Origin: Tomocerus qinae
Taxonomy: Eukaryota; Arthropoda; Collembola; Entomobryomorpha; Tomoceridae
Reading direction: 5' to 3'
Assembly: GCA_020055645.1 (NCBI GenBank)
Contig: JAECZT010000008.1
Coordinates: forward strand, 682,001 to 746,000
Length of the DNA stretch: 64,000 bases
Position 1 is the first letter of the stretch. Each line of letters opens with the position of its first letter. The notes beneath the pieces are model-generated. The model made no database searches. It was not told the DNA's origin and saw only the letters and a program-made list of their open reading frames with translations. Shown piece by piece: positions 38,450 through 51,447 of the stretch. The translations under genes and the position numbers were made by a program.

Positions 38450-41179
38450 GGCTCGTATAAATATTAAATCATGAATTTCAACTCTTGAAAATTATTTTTT
38501 AAGCTTTTTGCCTCGTACAAATTTAAAAAATATTTAATACTTTTGAATGTTGTTTCTAAGCTTTTTCGCTCGTACAAGTATTAAATCATGAATTTCAACT
38601 CTTGAAAATTATTTTTTAAACTTTTTGGCTCGCACAAGTATTAAATCATGAATTTCAACTCTTGAAAATTATTTTTTAAACTTTTTGCCTCGTACAAGTT
38701 TAAAAAATAATTAAAACTGTTGAATGTTATTTTTAAGCCTTTTGGCTCGTACAATTATTAAATCTTGAATTTCAACTCTTGAAAATTATTTTTTAAACTT
38801 TTTGGCTCGAACAAGTATTAAATCATGAATTTCAACTCTTGAAAATTATTTTTTTAGCTTTTTGCCTCGTACAAGTTTACAAAATAATTAAAACTGTAAA
38901 TGTTATTTGTTGGCTTTTTGGCTCGCACAAGTATTAATTCATGAATTTCAACTCTTGAAAATTATTTTTTAAACTTTTCGCCTTGTACAAGTTTAAAAAA
39001 TAACTAAAACTGTAAATGTTATTTGTAGGCTTTTTGGCTCGTACAAGTATTAAATCATGAATTTCAACTCTTGAAAATTATTTTTTAAACTTTTTGGCTC
39101 GTACAAGTATTAAATCATGAGTTTCAACTCTTCAAAATTATTTTTTCAACTTTTTGCCTCGTACAAGTTTAAAAAATAATTAAAACTGTTGAATGTTATT
39201 TTTAAGCTTTTTGGCTCGTATAAGTATTAAATCATGAATTTCAACTCTTGAAAATTATTTTTTAAGCTTTTTGGCTCGTACAAGTATTAAATCATGAATT
39301 TCAACTCTTAAAAATTATTTTTTAAATTTTTTGGCACGTACAAGTATTAAATCATGAGTTTCAACTCTTGAAAATTATTTTTTAAACTTTTTGCCTCGTA
39401 CAAGTTTAGAAAATAATTAAAACTGTTGAATGTTATTTTTAAGCTTTTTGGCTCGTATAAGTATTAAATCATGAATTTCAACTCTTGAAAATTATTTTTT
39501 AAGCTTTTTGGCTCGTACAAGTATTAAATCATGAATTTCAACTCTTTAAAATTATTTTTTAAATTTTTTGGCACGTACAAGTATTAAATCATGAATTTCA
39601 ACTCTTGAAAATTATTTTTTAAACTGTTTGGCTCGTACAAGTATTAAATCTTGAATTTCAATTCTTGAAAATTATTTTTTAAACTTTTTGCCTCGTACAA
39701 GTTTAAAAAATAATTAAAACTGTTGAATGTTATTTTTAAGCTTTTTGGCTCGTACAAGTATTAAATCATGAATTTAAACTCTTGAAAATTATTTTTTAAA
39801 CTTTTTGCCTCGTACAAGTTTAGAAAATAATTAAAACTGTTGAATGTTATTTTTAAGCTTTTTGGCTCGTATAAGTATTAAATCATGAATTTCAACTCTT
39901 GAAAATTATTTTTTAAGCTTTTTGGCTCGTACAAGTATTAAATCATGAATTTCAACTCTTTAAAATTATTTTTTAAATTTTTTGGCACGTACAAGTATTA
40001 AATCATGAATTTCAACTCTTGAAAATTATTTTTTAAACTGTTTGGCTCGTACAAGTATTAAATCTTGAATTTCAATTCTTGAAAATTATTTTTTAAACTT
40101 TTTGCCTCGTACAAGTTTAAAAAATAATTAAAACTGTTGAATGTTATTTTTAAGCTTTTTGGCTCGTACAAGTATTAAATCATGAATTTAAACTCTTGAA
40201 AATTATTTTTTAAACTTTTTGCCTCGTACAAGTTTAAAAAATAATTAAAACTGTTGAATGTTATTTTTAAGCTTTTTGGCTCGTATAAGTATTAAATCAT
40301 GAGTTTCAACTCTTGAAAATTATTTTTTAAACTTTTTGGCTCGTACAAGCATTAAATCATGAATTTCAACTCTTGAAAATTATTTTTTTTAGCTTTTTGC
40401 CTCGTACAAGCTTACAAAATAATTAAAACTGTAAATGTTATTTGTTGGCTTTTTGGCTCGTATAAGTATTAAATCATGAATTTCAACTCTTAAAAATTAT
40501 TTTTTAAACTTTTCGCTTCGTACAAGTTTAAAAAATAACTAAAACTGTAAATGTTATTTGTAGGCTTTTTGGCTCGTACAAGTATTAAATCATGAATTTC
40601 AACTCTTGAAAATTATTTTTTAAACTTTTTGGCTCGTACAAGTATTAAATCATGAATTTCAACTCTTGAAAATTATTTTTTAAACTTTTTGGCTCGTACA
40701 AGTATTAAATCATGAGTTTCAACTCTTCAAAATTATTTTTTCAACTTTTTGCCTCGTACAAGTTTAAAAAATAATTAAAACTGTTGAATGTTATTTTTAA
40801 GCTTTTTGGCTCGTATAAGTATTAAATCATGAATTTCAACTCTTGAAAATTATTTTTTAAACTTTTCGCCTTGTACAAGTTTAAAAAATAACTAAAACTG
40901 TAAATGTTATTTGTAGGCTTTTTGGCTCGTACAAGTATTAAATCATGAATTTCAACTCTTGAAAATTATTTTTTAAACTTTTTGGCTCGTACAAGTATTA
41001 AATCATGAGTTTCAACCCTTCAAAATTATTTTTTCAACTTTTTGCCTCGTACAAGTTTAAAAAATAATTAAAACTGTTGAATGTTATTTTTAAGCTTTTT
41101 GGCTCGTATAAGTATTAAATCATGAATTTCAACTCTTGAAAATTATTTTTTAAGCTTTTTGGCTCGTACAAGTATTAAA

Positions 41180-41230
41180 TCATGAATTTCAACTCTTAAA
41201 AATTATTTTTAAGCTTTTTGGCTCGTATAA
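41180..41230. repeat. Chimeric A monomer with a B-type tail
   Basis: An A body ending 'ctcttaaaaattattttt' passes directly to 'aagc' with five T and is followed by CTCGTATAAG, the monomer that normally follows B. The start is A-like and the end B-like, as expected from crossover within the homologous tails. Confidence 0.7.
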
Positions 41231-41399
41231 GTATTAAATCATGAATTTCAACTCTTGAAAATTATTTTTTAAGCTTTTTGGCTCGTACAAGTATTAAATC
41301 ATGAATTTCAACTCTTAAAAATTATTTTTTAAATTTTTTGGCACGTACAAATATTAAATCATGAATTTCAACTCTTGAAAATTATTTTTTAAACTGTTT

Positions 41400-41456
41400 G
41401 GCTCGTACAAGTTTAAAAAATAATTAAAACTGTTGAATGTTATTTTTAAGCTTTTT
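41400..41456. repeat. Mis-paired monomer: GGC-type core followed by a B body
   Basis: The 'ctgtttgg' junction, elsewhere followed by a 'caagtattaaatcttg' A monomer, here leads into a B body. It lies a few hundred bases left of the point where colinearity with 24.66-27.84 kb begins. Confidence 0.72.
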
Positions 41457-44400
41457 GGCTCGTATAAGTATTAAATCATGAGTTTCAACTCTTGAAAATT
41501 ATTTTTTAAACTTTTTGCCTCGTACAAGTTTAAAAAATAATTAAAACTGTTGAATGTTATTTTTAAGCTTTTTGGCTCGTACAAGTATTAAATCATGAAT
41601 TTAAACTCTTGAAAATTATTTTTTAAACTTTTTGCCTCGTACAAGTTTAAAAAATAATTAAAACTGTTGAATGTTATTTTTAAGCTTTTTGGCTCGTATA
41701 AGTATTAAATCATGAGTTTCAACTCTTGAAAATTATTTTTTAAACTTTTTGGCTCGTACAAGCATTAAATCATGAATTTCAACTCTTGAAAATTATTTTT
41801 TTTAGCTTTTTGCCTCGTACAAGCTTACAAAATAATTAAAACTGTAAATGTTATTTGTTGGCTTTTTGGCTCGTATAAGTATTAAATCATGAATTTCAAC
41901 TCTTAAAAATTATTTTTTAAACTTTTCGCTTCGTATAAGTTTAAAAAATAACAAAAACTGTAAATGTTATTTGTAGGCTTTTTGGCTCGTACAAGTATTA
42001 AATCATGAATTTCAACTCTTCAAAATTATTTTTTCAACTTTTTGCCTCGTACAAGTTTAAAAAATAATTAAAACTGTTGAATGTTATTTTTAAGCTTTTT
42101 GGCTCGTATAAGTATTAAATCATGAATTTCAACTCTTGAAAATTATTTTTTAAGCTTTTTGGCTCGTACAAGTATTAAATCATGAATTTCAACTCTTAAA
42201 AATTATTTTTTAAATTTTTTGGCACGTACAAGTATTAAATCATGAGTTTCAACTCTTGAAAATTATTTTTTAAACTTTTTGCCTCGTACAAGTTTAAAAA
42301 ATAATTAAAACTCCTGTATGTTATTTTTAAGCTTTTTGGCTCGTATAAGTATTAAATCATGAATTTCAACTCTTGAAAATTATTTTTTAAGCTTTTTGGC
42401 TCGTACAAGTATTAAATCATGAATTTCAACTCTTTAAAATTATTTTTTAAATTTTTTGGCACGTACAAGTATTAAATCATGAGTTTCAACTCCTGAAAAT
42501 TATTTTTTAAACTTTTTGCCTCGTACAAGTTTAGAAAATAATTAAAACTGTTGAATGTTATTTTTAAGCTTTTTGGCTCGTATAAGTATTAAATCATGAA
42601 TTTCAACTCTTGAAAATTATTTTTTAAGCTTTTTGGCTCGTACAAGTATTAAATCATGAATTTCAACTTTTTAAAATTATTTTTTAAATTTTTTGTCACG
42701 TACAAGTATTAAATCATGAATTTCAACTCTTGAAAATTATTTTTTAAACTGTTTGGCTCGTACAAGTATTAAATCTTGAATTTCAATTCTTGAAAATTAT
42801 TTTTTAAACTTTTTGCCTCGTACAAGTTTAAAAAATAATTAAAACTGTTGAATGTTATTTTTAAGCTTTTTGGCTCGTACAAGTATTAAATCATGAATTT
42901 AAACTCTTGAAAATTATTTTTTAAACTTTTTGCCTCGTACAAGTTTAAAAAATAATTAAAACTGTTGAATGTTATTTTTAAGCTTTTTGGCTCGTATAAG
43001 TATTAAATCATGAGTTTCAACTCTTGAAAATTATTTTTTAAACTTTTTGGCTCGTACAAGCATTAAATCATGAATTTCAACTCTTGAAAATTATTTTTTT
43101 TAGCTTTTTGCCTCGTACAAGCTTACAAAATAATTAAAACTGTAAATGTTATTTGTTGGCTTTTTGGCTCGTATAAGTATTAAATCATGAATTTCAACTC
43201 TTAAAAATTATTTTTTTAAATTTTCGCTTCGTACAAGTTTAAAAAATAACTAAAACTGTAAATGTTATTTGTAGGCTTTTTGGCTCGTACAAGTATTAAA
43301 TCATGAATTTCAACTCTTGAAAATTATTTTTTAAACTTTTTGGCTCGTACAAGTATTAAATCATGAGTTTCAACTCTTGAAAATTATTTTTTCAACTTTT
43401 TGCCTCGTACAAGTTTAAAAAATAATTAAAACTGTTGAATGTTATTTTTAAGCTTTTTGGCTCGTATAAGTATTAAATCATGAATTTCAACTCTTGAAAA
43501 TTATTTTTTAAGCTTTTTGGCTCGTACAAGTATTAAATCATGAATTTCAACTCTTAAAAATTATTTTTTAAATTTTTTGGCACGTACAAGTATTAAATCA
43601 TGAATTTCAACTCTTGAAAATTATTTTTTAAACTTTTTGGCTCGTACAAGTATTAAATCATGAATTTGAATTCTTGAAAATTATTTTTTAAACTTTTTGC
43701 CTCGTACAAGTTTAAAAAATAATTAAAACTGTTGAATGTTATTTTTAAGCTTTTTGGCTCGTATAAGTATTAAATCATGAATTTCAACTCTTGAAAATTA
43801 TTTTTTAAGCTTTTTGGCTCGTACAAGTATTAAATCATGAATTTCAACTCTTGAAAATTATTTTTTAAACTTTTTGCCTCGTACAAGTTTAAAAAATAAT
43901 TAAAACTGTTGAATGTTATTTTTAAGCTTTTTGGCTCGTATAAGTATTAAATCATGAATTTCAACTCTTGAAAATTATTTTTTAAACTTTTTGGCTCGTA
44001 CAAGTATTAAATCATGAATTTCAACTCTTGAAAATTATTTTTTAAACTTTTTGCCTCGTACAAGTTTAAAAAATAATTAAAACTGTTGAATACTATTTTT
44101 AAGCCTTTTGGCTCGTACAATTATTAAATCTTGAATTTCAACTCTTGAAAATTAATTTTTAAGCTTTTTGCCTCGTACAAGTTCAAAAAATAATTAAAAC
44201 TGTTGAATGTTATTTTTAAGCTTTTTGGCTCGTATAAGCATTAAATCCTGAATTTCAACTCTTGAAAATTATTTTTTAAGCTTTTTGCCTCGTACAAGTT
44301 TAAAAAATATTTAAAACTTTTGAATGTTGTTTCTAAGCTTTTTCGCTCGTACAAGTATTAAATCATGAATTTCAACTCTTGAAAATTATTTTTTAAACTT

Positions 44401-44826
44401 TTTGGCTCGCACAAGTATTAAATCATGAATTTCAACTCTTGAAAATTATTTTTTAAACTTTTTGCCTCGTACAAGTTTAAAAAATAATTAAAACTGTTGA
44501 ATATTATTTTTAAGCCTTTTGGCTCGTACAATTATTAAATCTTGAATTTCAACTCTTGAAAATTATTTTTTAAACTTTTTGGCTCGCACAAGTATTAAAT
44601 CATGAATTTCAACTCTTGAAAATTATTTTTTTAGCTTTTTGCCTCGTACAAGTTTACAAAATAATTAAAACTGTAAATGTTATTTGTTGGCTTTTTGGCT
44701 CGCACAAGTATTAATTCATGAATTTCAACTCTTGAAAATTATTTTTTAAACTTTTCGCCTTGTACAAGTTTAAAAAATAACTAAAACTGTTGAATGTTAT
44801 TTTTAAGCCTTTTGGCTCGTACAATT

Positions 44827-46405
44827 GAAATCCTGACGGGAACAAGGGGGAATCTCGAATAGTTAAAAATATAACATTAATTCCAATAGCAACTAAGTTT
44901 GCAAATCAAAATTTTGCACATCTAGGGACTTTCCATAAACAAATTTAAAAATTTTACCAACCAAATGTGAGCACCCAAACTTACTGATATTTTCCTATCC
45001 CACACAATCGTGCATCTGCACTAGAAAATCATTGATTAGTTATAATATTACATCATTAAACTATACCTAAACCTTTGTGTGCGAATTACACAAAATAGTG
45101 GCAAAAAACTTACAGATAAACAATGAATAGTGTTTAGGTACAGAAAGTCTAGTCCATGTCTCTAATGTTTTGTTCTTGGACTCTATTTTAATAATAGTTG
45201 AAACATTTCTAAAAGCTGAAAATTCTTTTGGTGGCATTTAAAAAATATTTAAAAATTCTATTTAAAGTATTTTTGTTAAAAATTTCTTACTTATAAATAT
45301 TCTAAGCACTTTGCGGCCCCTTCACTTAATGTCTACAGTTTAAAGCTATACTTAAGCGTAATGCGTAGTCTAATTCAAAATAGTAGTCGGATTGCTTCAT
45401 TAAGGGATTGCCTTAAAAGATTGTTTTGCCACTAATGATAGTGGTGATAAGTAATCAGCAAAATTGTCATAGAGGGTAAATGTGAATCACAAAATTCGTT
45501 TTTGTTAGGTAATTCCCTAAGGACCTTAGACCACTAGTCCTACACCCATTAAAAAATTCATCAAACGTAAGTTGTTGCACTGAAAATTTCACATTTTTGT
45601 CTGTGTATTTTCTGACTGTTTGGAACATTCCAAACATTCAAGAAATAATTGGAGTGTTCCATGGTCGCTGATTGGCTCAACCCCTCACAAATTTTGATGT
45701 GAAAGGAGACCAACATTAGCCAGATAACCTCGGAAGCGATTCAGCTATCTGACTGGAAGTGATCAAGAATTCTTCCTAAAAGAATAGATCCACCAGTACT
45801 TTATACCTACTAAAATACCGACTCTATTTATTAATACATAGTGCATAAGCATAAATAGGGCTATTTATTATTATATTAAAGTCAAGCAAGGATCCGGGAT
45901 ATAACCTTAGTGTCATAGTTCAATGTAACAACTGAAAATAGATAGTTCGATTATTTTAAAAAATTACTGCATGGCAAGTGGTTTCAAATCCTTAGATGAT
46001 TTCATAAAAATATTACTAGGGTATATGGTTGTCGGATTAATCTGTCCGTAGCTGGGCAACATTTAAGGAAATTTTTTAACGATACAATGGTTTAGTTCAA
46101 AAGAGATTTTTAAATTGAACGCACCCCATAACATTTTTTCTGACTAGGTTTTTGAATCCGACTATAATACTTTCTGGATTGCATTCCAAAGTATTTTTCA
46201 ACACTGCAATGCATAAGCCCTGTCTCAGTCCTGGTTACTTATGCAAATCTCTACAGTATAGTAATCTTATCCATTTCGCGAGCAAAAAATCGAAGAGTAC
46301 GTAATTCATGAACATTCCCTGAAACCTATAGTTTTGTTTATTCGTCAAATTGTAACTATATGGAAATACTAAATCGAGATTCCCCCTTGTCCCCGTTAGC
46401 ATTAC
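44827..46405 (+). mobile_element. Insert copy 7
   Basis: 1,579 bp, no difference noticed. Its left flank is shared with copy 4. Its right flank is the shortened type that jumps directly to 'aattgaaagtg', also found after copies 8, 9 and 10. It sits at the switch between the two lineages of insert-bearing unit. Confidence 0.85.
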
Positions 46406-47347
46406 AATTATTAAATCTTGAATTTCAACTCTTAAAAATTATTTTTTAAGCTTTTTGCCTCGTACAAGTTTAAAAAATAATTGAAAGTGTTGAATGTTAT
46501 TTTTAAGCTTTTTGTCTCGTATAAGTATTAAATCATGAATTTCAACTCTTGAAAATTATTTTTTAAGCTTTTTGCCTCGTACAAGTTTAAAAAATAATTA
46601 AAACCTTTGAATGTTGTTTCTAAGCTTTTTGGCTCGTACAAGTATTAAATCATGAATTTCAACTCTTGAAAATTATTTTTTAAACTTTTTGCCTCGTACA
46701 AGTTTAAAAAATATTTAAAAGTGTTGAATATAATTTTTAAGCCTTTTGGCTCGTACAATTATTAAATCTTGAATTTCAACTCTTGAAAATTATTTTTTAA
46801 GCTTTTTGCCTCGTACAAGTTTAAAAAATAATTAAAACTGTTGAATGTTATTTTTAAGCTTTTTGGCTCGTATAAGCATTAAATCCTGAATTTCAACTCT
46901 TGAAAATTATTTTTTAAGCTTTTTGGCTCGTACAAGTATTAAGTCATGAATATCAATTCTTGAAAATTATTTTTTAAGCTTTTTGCCTCGTACAAGTTTA
47001 AAAAATAACTAAAACTGTTGAATATTATTTTTAAGCCTTTTGGCTCGTACAATTATTAAATCTTGAATTTCAACTCTTGAAAATTATTTTTTAAACTTTT
47101 TGGCTCGCACAAGTATTAAATCATGAATTTCAACTCTTGAAAATTATTTTTTTAGCTTTTTGCCTCGTACAAGTTTACAAAATAATTAAAACTGTAAATG
47201 TTATTTGTTGGCTTTTTGGCTCGCACAAGTATTAATTCATGAATTTCAACTCTTGAAAATTATTTTTTAAACTTTTCGCCTTGTACAAGTTTAAAAAATA
47301 ACTAAAACTGTTGAATGTTATTTTTAAGCCTTTTGGCTCGTACAATT
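46406..47347. repeat. Satellite block between copies 7 and 8 (942 bp)
   Basis: Shortest interval. With one insert it makes a 2,521-bp higher-order unit. Compared with the block at 48927-49868 I noticed one substitution (C at 47009, T at 49530). The right flank lacks the 117-bp B+A pair found after copies 1 to 6. Confidence 0.95.
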
Positions 47348-48926
47348 GAAATCCTGACGGGAACAAGGGGGAATCTCGAATAGTTAAAAATATAACATTA
47401 ATTCCAATAGCAACTAAGTTTGCAAATCAAAATTTTGCACATCTAGGGACTTTCCATAAACAAATTTAAAAATTTTACCAACCAAATGTGAGCACCCAAA
47501 CTTACTGATATTTTCCTATCCCACACAATCGTGCATCTGCACTAGAAAATCATTGATTAGTTATAATATTACATCATTAAACTATACCTAAACCTTTGTG
47601 TGCGAATTACACAAAATAGTGGCAAAAAACTTACAGATAAACAATGAATAGTGTTTAGGTACAGAAAGTCTAGTCCATGTCTCTAATGTTTTGTTCTTGG
47701 ACTCTATTTTAATAATAGTTGAAACATTTCTAAAAGCTGAAAATTCTTTTGGTGGCATTTAAAAAATATTTAAAAATTCTATTTAAAGTATTTTTGTTAA
47801 AAATTTCTTACTTATAAATATTCTAAGCACTTTGCGGCCCCTTCACTTAATGTCTACAGTTTAAAGCTATACTTAAGCGTAATGCGTAGTCTAATTCAAA
47901 ATAGTAGTCGGATTGCTTCATTAAGGGATTGCCTTAAAAGATTGTTTTGCCACTAATGATAGTGGTGATAAGTAATCAGCAAAATTGTCATAGAGGGTAA
48001 ATGTGAATCACAAAATTCGTTTTTGTTAGGTAATTCCCTAAGGACCTTAGACCACTAGTCCTACACCCATTAAAAAATTCATCAAACGTAAGTTGTTGCA
48101 CTGAAAATTTCACATTTTTGTCTGTGTATTTTCTGACTGTTTGGAACATTCCAAACATTCAAGAAATAATTGGAGTGTTCCATGGTCGCTGATTGGCTCA
48201 ACCCCTCACAAATTTTGATGTGAAAGGAGACCAACATTAGCCAGATAACCTCGGAAGCGATTCAGCTATCTGACTGGAAGTGATCAAGAATTCTTCCTAA
48301 AAGAATAGATCCACCAGTACTTTATACCTACTAAAATACCGACTCTATTTATTAATACATAGTGCATAAGCATAAATAGGGCTATTTATTATTATATTAA
48401 AGTCAAGCAAGGATCCGGGATATAACCTTAGTGTCATAGTTCAATGTAACAACTGAAAATAGATAGTTCGATTATTTTAAAAAATTACTGCATGGCAAGT
48501 GGTTTCAAATCCTTAGATGATTTCATAAAAATATTACTAGGGTATATGGTTGTCGGATTAATCTGTCCGTAGCTGGGCAACATTTAAGGAAATTTTTTAA
48601 CGATACAATGGTTTAGTTCAAAAGAGATTTTTAAATTGAACGCACCCCATAACATTTTTTCTGACTAGGTTTTTGAATCCGACTATAATACTTTCTGGAT
48701 TGCATTCCAAAGTATTTTTCAACACTGCAATGCATAAGCCCTGTCTCAGTCCTGGTTACTTATGCAAATCTCTACAGTATAGTAATCTTATCCATTTCGC
48801 GAGCAAAAAATCGAAGAGTACGTAATTCATGAACATTCCCTGAAACCTATAGTTTTGTTTATTCGTCAAATTGTAACTATATGGAAATACTAAATCGAGA
48901 TTCCCCCTTGTCCCCGTTAGCATTAC
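47348..48926 (+). mobile_element. Insert copy 8
   Basis: 1,579 bp, no difference noticed. It is the middle member of three inserts spaced exactly 2,521 bp apart (44827, 47348, 49869). Confidence 0.85.
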
Positions 48927-49868
48927 AATTATTAAATCTTGAATTTCAACTCTTAAAAATTATTTTTTAAGCTTTTTGCCTCGTACAAGTTTAAAAAATA
49001 ATTGAAAGTGTTGAATGTTATTTTTAAGCTTTTTGTCTCGTATAAGTATTAAATCATGAATTTCAACTCTTGAAAATTATTTTTTAAGCTTTTTGCCTCG
49101 TACAAGTTTAAAAAATAATTAAAACCTTTGAATGTTGTTTCTAAGCTTTTTGGCTCGTACAAGTATTAAATCATGAATTTCAACTCTTGAAAATTATTTT
49201 TTAAACTTTTTGCCTCGTACAAGTTTAAAAAATATTTAAAAGTGTTGAATATAATTTTTAAGCCTTTTGGCTCGTACAATTATTAAATCTTGAATTTCAA
49301 CTCTTGAAAATTATTTTTTAAGCTTTTTGCCTCGTACAAGTTTAAAAAATAATTAAAACTGTTGAATGTTATTTTTAAGCTTTTTGGCTCGTATAAGCAT
49401 TAAATCCTGAATTTCAACTCTTGAAAATTATTTTTTAAGCTTTTTGGCTCGTACAAGTATTAAGTCATGAATATCAATTCTTGAAAATTATTTTTTAAGC
49501 TTTTTGCCTCGTACAAGTTTAAAAAATAATTAAAACTGTTGAATATTATTTTTAAGCCTTTTGGCTCGTACAATTATTAAATCTTGAATTTCAACTCTTG
49601 AAAATTATTTTTTAAACTTTTTGGCTCGCACAAGTATTAAATCATGAATTTCAACTCTTGAAAATTATTTTTTTAGCTTTTTGCCTCGTACAAGTTTACA
49701 AAATAATTAAAACTGTAAATGTTATTTGTTGGCTTTTTGGCTCGCACAAGTATTAATTCATGAATTTCAACTCTTGAAAATTATTTTTTAAACTTTTCGC
49801 CTTGTACAAGTTTAAAAAATAACTAAAACTGTTGAATGTTATTTTTAAGCCTTTTGGCTCGTACAATT
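48927..49868. repeat. Satellite block between copies 8 and 9 (942 bp)
   Basis: Second copy of the 942-bp satellite segment, the same as 46406-47347 apart from one base noticed. Its last 907 bp also correspond to 12422-13328. Confidence 0.95.
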
Positions 49869-51447
49869 GAAATCCTGACGGGAACAAGGGGGAATCTCGA
49901 ATAGTTAAAAATATAACATTAATTCCAATAGCAACTAAGTTTGCAAATCAAAATTTTGCACATCTAGGGACTTTCCATAAACAAATTTAAAAATTTTACC
50001 AACCAAATGTGAGCACCCAAACTTACTGATATTTTCCTATCCCACACAATCGTGCATCTGCACTAGAAAATCATTGATTAGTTATAATATTACATCATTA
50101 AACTATACCTAAACCTTTGTGTGCGAATTACACAAAATAGTGGCAAAAAACTTACAGATAAACAATGAATAGTGTTTAGGTACAGAAAGTCTAGTCCATG
50201 TCTCTAATGTTTTGTTCTTGGACTCTATTTTAATAATAGTTGAAACATTTCTAAAAGCTGAAAATTCTTTTGGTGGCATTTAAAAAATATTTAAAAATTC
50301 TATTTAAAGTATTTTTGTTAAAAATTTCTTACTTATAAATATTCTAAGCACTTTGCGGCCCCTTCACTTAATGTCTACAGTTTAAAGCTATACTTAAGCG
50401 TAATGCGTAGTCTAATTCAAAATAGTAGTCGGATTGCTTCATTAAGGGATTGCCTTAAAAGATTGTTTTGCCACTAATGATAGTGGTGATAAGTAATCAG
50501 CAAAATTGTCATAGAGGGTAAATGTGAATCACAAAATTCGTTTTTGTTAGGTAATTCCCTAAGGACCTTAGACCACTAGTCCTACACCCATTAAAAAATT
50601 CATCAAACGTAAGTTGTTGCACTGAAAATTTCACATTTTTGTCTGTGTATTTTCTGACTGTTTGGAACATTCCAAACATTCAAGAAATAATTGGAGTGTT
50701 CCATGGTCGCTGATTGGCTCAACCCCTCACAAATTTTGATGTGAAAGGAGACCAACATTAGCCAGATAACCTCGGAAGCGATTCAGCTATCTGACTGGAA
50801 GTGATCAAGAATTCTTCCTAAAAGAATAGATCCACCAGTACTTTATACCTACTAAAATACCGACTCTATTTATTAATACATAGTGCATAAGCATAAATAG
50901 GGCTATTTATTATTATATTAAAGTCAAGCAAGGATCCGGGATATAACCTTAGTGTCATAGTTCAATGTAACAACTGAAAATAGATAGTTCGATTATTTTA
51001 AAAAATTACTGCATGGCAAGTGGTTTCAAATCCTTAGATGATTTCATAAAAATATTACTAGGGTATATGGTTGTCGGATTAATCTGTCCGTAGCTGGGCA
51101 ACATTTAAGGAAATTTTTTAACGATACAATGGTTTAGTTCAAAAGAGATTTTTAAATTGAACGCACCCCATAACATTTTTTCTGACTAGGTTTTTGAATC
51201 CGACTATAATACTTTCTGGATTGCATTCCAAAGTATTTTTCAACACTGCAATGCATAAGCCCTGTCTCAGTCCTGGTTACTTATGCAAATCTCTACAGTA
51301 TAGTAATCTTATCCATTTCGCGAGCAAAAAATCGAAGAGTACGTAATTCATGAACATTCCCTGAAACCTATAGTTTTGTTTATTCGTCAAATTGTAACTA
51401 TATGGAAATACTAAATCGAGATTCCCCCTTGTCCCCGTTAGCATTAC
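49869..51447 (+). mobile_element. Insert copy 9
   Basis: 1,579 bp, no difference noticed. Spacing to the next insert grows to 3,108 bp because the following satellite block contains extra monomers of flank type. Confidence 0.85.

Larger units (their letters stand above)
37520..44826. repeat. Longest internal satellite block, between copies 6 and 7 (7,307 bp)
   Basis: It begins as a normal right flank. A near-complete insert approach ('cgcacaag', 'taattcatg', 'cgccttgtacaag') follows at about 38630-39000, but runs into 'actgtaaatg' satellite instead of an insert. From about 39.0 to 41.6 kb it has the 'ggcacg', 'ctgtttgg' and 'tttagaaaa' families typical of 6.5-12.2 kb in block I. From about 41.7 kb to the end it is colinear with 24.66-27.84 kb, lacking one A monomer near 42000. 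Confidence 0.93.
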
